NCBI GenBank assembly: GCA_035236585.1
Contig: CP141128.1
Location: forward strand, 37,430,684-37,494,683
Reading direction: 5' to 3'
DNA: 64,000 nucleotides
From: Warburgia ugandensis
Lineage: Eukaryota; Streptophyta; Magnoliopsida; Canellales; Canellaceae
The notes under the pieces: generated by a model
The model's input: only the letters and a program-made list of their open reading frames with translations
Databases searched by the model: none
Told to the model about the DNA's origin: nothing
Position numbers and translations under genes: made by a program
Shown: positions 59,820 through 64,000 of the stretch, in pieces
Numbering within the stretch: position 1 is the first letter of the stretch
Layout of the letters: each line of letters begins with the position of its first letter

Positions 59820-60080
59820 ATTAGAACTCTAAAAGAAGTTTAACTGCTTTACATAAAGTAGCTTAACTATCTTTTTGAGTTCAATGTACTTATGAGCTCA
59901 TAGGTTATTGTTGTTGTACTCAATCTTGTTAATACTTTCCTATATTATGTTAAAATCATGGAACTTTAAGCCATCTAAGCTATGTGGGACTAAATTCCTA
60001 AGTAGAAAAGGATTGATGAAAATAATTATGATATGCTAACATCATTGCGTTACAGAATAGTGTGGCACTAAGGTAAGTAT
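59820..60080 (+). repeat. Dispersed repeat, copy 2 (partner at 41,040-41,300)
   Basis: The plus strand reads GTTTAACTGCTTTACA, CTATGTGGGACTAAATTCCT, AGTAGAAAAGG, GAAAATAATTATGATATGCT, AACATCATTGCGTTACAGAA and TAGTGTGGCAC. It is collinear with the reverse complement of copy 1, although diverged. Confidence 0.6.
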
Positions 60081-60604
60081 GTAGTGTTTGCACAACATTA
60101 CAATAATGTGGCCAAAAAGTTTATTTTGATAAACTAAATGATTTTATGTTTAGTAATTCCCTTCTTTTAATTTCTTTATTGGCTAATAGTATTATAATCT
60201 CTCATTCAACATTGGGTAAGAAATTAAACAAGTAAAACCTGCAAAACATTGTTAAAGATGTGATAAAACTAATAAAAATATATTGATCCTTATGTGAATG
60301 TCATATATGGTAAAGTTGGGTGTCTGCAGAAACCATTCTTTTGGTGTAGTACTAATAAAGTCTGATAGTCAAAGTATGGACCCCAAGTTATTAAGATAAT
60401 CAAATGAGGGCTACAATGCCCCTTGTTTGGGGAAAAGCATTTTGAAAGATGTGTGAGGGCAAACAAAAGAAGGCCCTAATGCCATTTGCAAAGCTACAAC
60501 TACCAATGCTTGAAGAGAAATAGATCAAAAGAGATAAATTGTTACAAGTCCAAAAGGAATTGAAAGATGTAAAATGGGTTGGAATAATGTGGAAAATACA
60601 GTAA

Positions 60605-60890
60605 GTTTAAATAGACTTGAAATGTAGTAAATTAATGAATGTAAACTGTAGTAGATCATAATATTTAAAATGTGGTAGATTTAAAGACTTGAAGTGTAGA
60701 AGATCAAAAGATTTGAAGTGTCCTGGATCAAAAGATTTGCAATGTGGTAGGTCAAAAGATCTAAAGTGTAGCAGATCAAAATATCTTAAATGCGACAAAT
60801 CAAAAGATCTAAAGGGTGGCACATCAAAGGATCTAAAGTGTTGTATATCAAAAGATTTGGAGTGTAGCAAATCAAAATATTAGGAAATTA
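60605..60890. repeat. 24-bp minisatellite, about 11-12 copies
   Basis: The unit is approximately AGATCAAAAGATCTAAAGTG plus four variable bases. Spacing is 24 bp, so translated frames show an 8-residue repeat (SKDLKCGR-like on the plus strand). Frames of 64 (plus) and 87 (minus) codons stay open because the unit is a multiple of three. Isolated units continue at 60,955-61,000 and 61,440-61,530. I do not regard it as a gene. Confidence 0.9.
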
Positions 60891-61103
60891 TGGAAAAAAA
60901 AAGTCTTGAAAGGTATGGTCAGCCATGAGTCTTAAAATTTGTAGCAATATGGAGTTTAGTAGATCAAAATATATGGAAATGATGGCAAGTCTAAAAACCC
61001 TTAAAAGGTATAGCCAACCATGAGTCTTAAAATGTATAGCAAATCATAGTGACTTACAAAATGTAGCAAACAATAAAGGTTTGTTATGTATAAAACCATG
61101 AGA

Positions 61104-61288
61104 AGGGGAGCCTTGGCTCAATGGCAAAGTTTTCGTATGAAGTTTAGGTCATGGGTTCGAGGTCTAAAACATCCTCTTGCAAAAATACAAGGTAAGGGTG
61201 CATAATACAGACCCTTTTTGGTTCACCCCTTCCCCAAACCTATCATATGTGAGAGCTTGGTGCATAGGGCTACCTTTTTCTTAATAGC
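61104..61288 (+). mobile_element. Full-length Au-type SINE
   Basis: The sequence reads GGGGAGCCTTGGCTCAATGG, then AAAGTT, GGTCATGGGTTCGAGGTCT, CATCCTCTTGCAAAAATACA, AGGTAAGGGTGCATAATACA and GACCCTTT. It continues CCCCTTCCCCAAACC, GTGAGAGCTTGGTGCATAGG and GCTACCTTTTT. This follows the Au SINE consensus of angiosperms from the tRNA-like head to the T-rich tail. A 9-bp duplication AAACCATGA flanks it at 61,093-61,101 and 61,289-61,297. It inserted into DNA bearing minisatellite units. Confidence 0.9.
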
Positions 61289-61599
61289 AAACCATGAAGG
61301 TACGAAGTGTTGCATATCAAGAGACATGAAAAGGTATTATAAGCCATAGAAGCTCAAGTGTAGCAAGCCAAGATGCTTGTGGCATAGAGGATTAGAAGAC
61401 TTGTAGAGTGCAAGAAGTGTTAGAAAAGACTTGGAATGATCTGAATTGCAGTGTTATGGATCAAAAGATCTAAAATGTAGTGTAGCATATCCAATGTTTA
61501 GAAATCTAATGTAGTAGATCAAATGATTTAATGGTTTTAGGTTGAAGGTTGAAGGTAGGTCTCATGAGAAGCATTTACTGTTTCAAAAAAAAATTTGAG

Positions 61600-62110
61600 T
61601 ACATCCAGGTACATAATAGGAATGGGAGGAATCTCAATGAACTCTTTCTTGGGACTAGGTTTGGATGTAGAACCAAGAGTAGAAGGAGATGACGTATCAA
61701 CTACCACTTTTTCCTGAGTTTAAGATTAGGACTTGGTTTACCACTTTTCTATTTACAATTTTAATGTTTCCTCTCATGGAAATAAGAATTCCATTTTGTA
61801 AGCCAATCTCAACTTGTGTGCCCACCTTCATGAATTCTATCAATGACCTAAACCGATGGATAAACATTGACACTTGATATTCTGAATGGAGGTTATTGAG
61901 TATCATCTAGACCTGATGCTCTTTGGTTGAACACTTCTTAACATATTGGTCTTTGTTTCTCCACCCAGTCATAGCTAAGGTAGTAACCCATTATGTTTCA
62001 TTTTAAAACCCCAAATTCCTCCTCCTTAGTGGTAAAGTGTTGTATCTAAATTGGTTGACAAATGTCTCTTTCAAGTCATCCTATGATCCTAGTTTATTGT
62101 TATGTGTTTA
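61600..62110 (-). pseudogene. Ty3 gag remnant, minus strand
   Basis: Reading the minus strand from 62,110 gives DDLKETFVNQFRYNT, then EHQV, ILNNLHSEYQVSMFIHRFRS, LIEFMKVGTQVEIGLQNGIL and ISMRGNIK. It is homologous to 48,170-48,480 (FANQFRYNP..., FRSLTELIEVGSHVEIGLQN), so both derive from one Tat/Ogre-like gag family. The longest open piece is 69 codons (61,697-61,906). Stops and frameshifts are present. Confidence 0.75.
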
Positions 62111-63439
62111 ATTTTAGCTAAAATGCCCTTAATTTAGCATTTAATTGGATCATCTAACCGATTTATTTGGCAATTTTTAGATAAAATATGAATTTTAGTT
62201 TCAATTGATCATCTAACTATTGATTTGTAAAATTTAATGGTCAGATGATAATCAAAGCTAATCAAATGTGTAATGTATAGTTTAGATTATTCTAATTTAG
62301 TCTTATATTTTGCAGATCAACTAGATTGCAGCATTGAATGGTTGTAATCAAATCAATAAATCAGATCACTATCAGAGCAAGATGGATCATGAGAGAATTT
62401 CTTAATTGGGAAACTAATTAAAGAGGAAAGCAAACAAATAAATGGGAAGCTAGCAAAGTGAGGGATTTTGGAAAGAAAATCCTATATGGGTTTTTCCTTT
62501 TGGATACTACTTCTAAGTAAGGAAAGGAGACCAAATTTACAAGGATCTTAACTTCAAAAGGAGAAGAGAGAGCACTACAAGAAAGACCTGATGCCAGCTC
62601 TTATCATAGCTCTCTATCTCTCTTTCCTCGCTCTTATCTCTTTCCCAGATCCTTCTCTCTCTCTTTCTAGGTTATCTTCTCTAACATAGTAAAATAACAC
62701 CTCTCTCCCTCTTTGTCTTTACTTTTCGAGAAAATCTAAACTGCAGATTCCCTCTCCTATCGCCACTCTCTCTAGTTGCCTCTCTTCTCTCTTGCTCTCC
62801 TTCTATTTATCTCCCTCTCTTGGATTTTCTTTAAAACACATCGAACCCAACTATCCTTCTTCCTTTTATCTCCCCCTCTTTCTTTTGCTCAGACTGTCTG
62901 CACTCAGATGAATAAACCAGACCTATAGTATCCTTCTCTTTCCTGCACTCTTCTTTCTCTATTCTCTTTTTTTTGCTCCATCTTACCCGTTCCCAACTCC
63001 CTGAATCTCTTTCTCTCTTGATCTCACATTCCCTTTTCACTGTTTTCATATCTACTTTTGGCCTATTTCACCTTCATTTTCCACCTCTCTTTTTTTCTTT
63101 TTTTTTTTCTCTCTCTCTCTCTCTCCTTTTGCTTTCTTTATATTCCACCATCATGTTGGAGACAAACCCAAATCTGAGTTTTCTTCAAATCCCCCATCTC
63201 ACCCTTCATTTCATGCTTCAAATAACAGTTTCTTGCATTTTTCTATTAACGAGAAGAAAAGGAAGAAGGAATTTTCATAGAAAATTCTAATTTTACCCTT
63301 AGATCTTTAATTTAAATTCCATTTTCATCCCAATTCTGTCTTTTCCTTATTCAGTCTATTCTTTTTCAGAAAACCAATCAAAATGACACTAAGTACATTC
63401 AATTCCATGTTAAAATTAAAAATCCCTAATTTTCTCGAT
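62111..63439. other. Unassigned, CT-rich from 62,600
   Basis: AT-rich sequence is followed by a pyrimidine-rich stretch with a (CT)n run near 63,108-63,125. It could be the leader of another LTR in the minus sense. No coding domain is seen; the 105-codon frame at 62,973-63,290 is Leu/Ser/Phe-rich as expected from CT bias. Confidence 0.4.
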
Positions 63440-64000
63440 TTTTATGAATAAAAGGGTAAAATGGTAATTTTACCCATAACCTAGATCTGAGACATCAACA
63501 TTTAGATTGTACTTAGAAATACGATTCCAATGGATTTTTCTGGATTTTTCTCCACAAAAGGGCAAAATGGTCCTTTCACACCCCGTGGGGCCTACAAGCG
63601 AATCCAATGGCTAGAAAACATATAATCAGTGGCCAAACCACTTCCAGCTAATAGTGGAGGATCCAATGTTAATTTAATATTCAAAAGAAATAAAACATAA
63701 TTATTACAAGAAATTATGAAAAATGCAAAACACTTATAAATACCCCTCCAAAAATCCTCCAAAAATGTGCATTAAAATTCCCACAAAATCATCTTGCTTA
63801 TAGTGAAAAACCAAATCTAGATTCCTTCCCCAATTTTCAAAATCTCTCTTTTTTCACTTTCTCTCTCCTCTCTTTAGATTGGAACAAGAGACCTAAATTC
63901 AATTAGTCACTCTGTTCTAAATCAAAACTCACAAATCCCACCATCCATAAGACCTTGGACTACCTTATCTACAAAATTCCCAAATCAATTTCAAGATCCA
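63440..64000 (+). mobile_element. Third A-family LTR, plus strand, cut by window end
   Basis: Segments match the reverse complement of A1 in order. AAAGGGTAAAATGGTAATTT matches rc 19,720-19,745. GGCAAAATGGTCCTTTCACA and GTGGGGCC match rc 19,545-19,585. CTTATAAATACCCCTCCAAA matches rc 19,340-19,360. GATTGGAACAAGAGACCTAA matches rc 19,190-19,215. The copy is more diverged than A1 and A2. Its start lies somewhere before 63,440 and was not resolved. A TATA box is at 63,734-63,743. Confidence 0.8.

Noticed and set aside
60605-60890. CRISPR-like regular short repeats
   Set aside because: Units are contiguous 24-bp minisatellite copies without unique spacers, in a plant genome with no cas genes.

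Overview
The window is nuclear DNA from a flowering plant. It is strongly AT-rich, has no bacterial-style gene layout, and is almost entirely made of decayed, nested transposable elements. The evidence is CACTA (En/Spm) transposase and Ulp1-protease remnants, Ty3 LTRs of the TGTAAYA...RTCACA type, a tRNA-iMet primer-binding site, Copia and L1-type LINE remnants with plant-specific zf-RVT and RNase H tails, and a full-length Au-type SINE. I cannot name the species. I see no intact host gene and no rRNA or functional tRNA gene.

Layout. (1) 1-25,650: a minus-strand Athila-like LTR end (1-1,564) abuts a large CACTA element. Its plausible termini are 1,565 and 24,597. It carries a broken Tnp2 transposase (3,525-6,980) and a broken second gene with Transposase_24 and Ulp1-type (C48) protease domains (12,814-14,409 and 22,768-23,780). 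That second gene is split by solo LTR 'B' (14,410-22,762, TSD TTATG), which is itself split by solo LTR 'A1' (15,324-19,975, minus strand, TSD GCATG). (2) 25,650-34,344: pyrimidine-rich, unassigned DNA leads into a Ty3 element 'C' with a truncated 5' LTR (28,072-28,844), a PBS, a wrecked internal region and a full 3' LTR (31,707-34,344). (3) 34,345-42,592: mostly unassigned, with a possible LTR tail, a LINE RNase H fragment and a hairpin-bearing duplication. (4) 42,593-47,284: solo LTR 'A2' (TSD TTCTA), a second copy of A1, lying next to a broken Ty3 gag. (5) 49,440-54,950: Copia pol fragments on the minus strand around solo LTR 'D' (50,842-53,856, TSD TATTA). (6) 55,124-58,761: a terminal-inverted-repeat element flanked by TAA, with arms built from a 42-bp tandem repeat and a LINE reverse-transcriptase pseudogene inside. 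(7) 58,762-64,000: a 24-bp minisatellite, an Au SINE, a second gag remnant on the minus strand, and the start of a third A-family LTR running off the window.

How the parts relate. LTR families A, B, C and D are different in sequence but share terminal motifs. A, B and D also share a two-hairpin module, here called AAGC/GCTT + CTGAG-stem, with compensating base changes; C keeps a shorter TGAG-led hairpin. Families A, C and D each carry a CpG-rich block that contrasts with the AT-rich surroundings. Four of the LTR insertions are dated relative to one another by clean nesting and 5-bp target duplications. All alignments were made by eye. Boundaries with a TSD are firm to the base; others are approximate.
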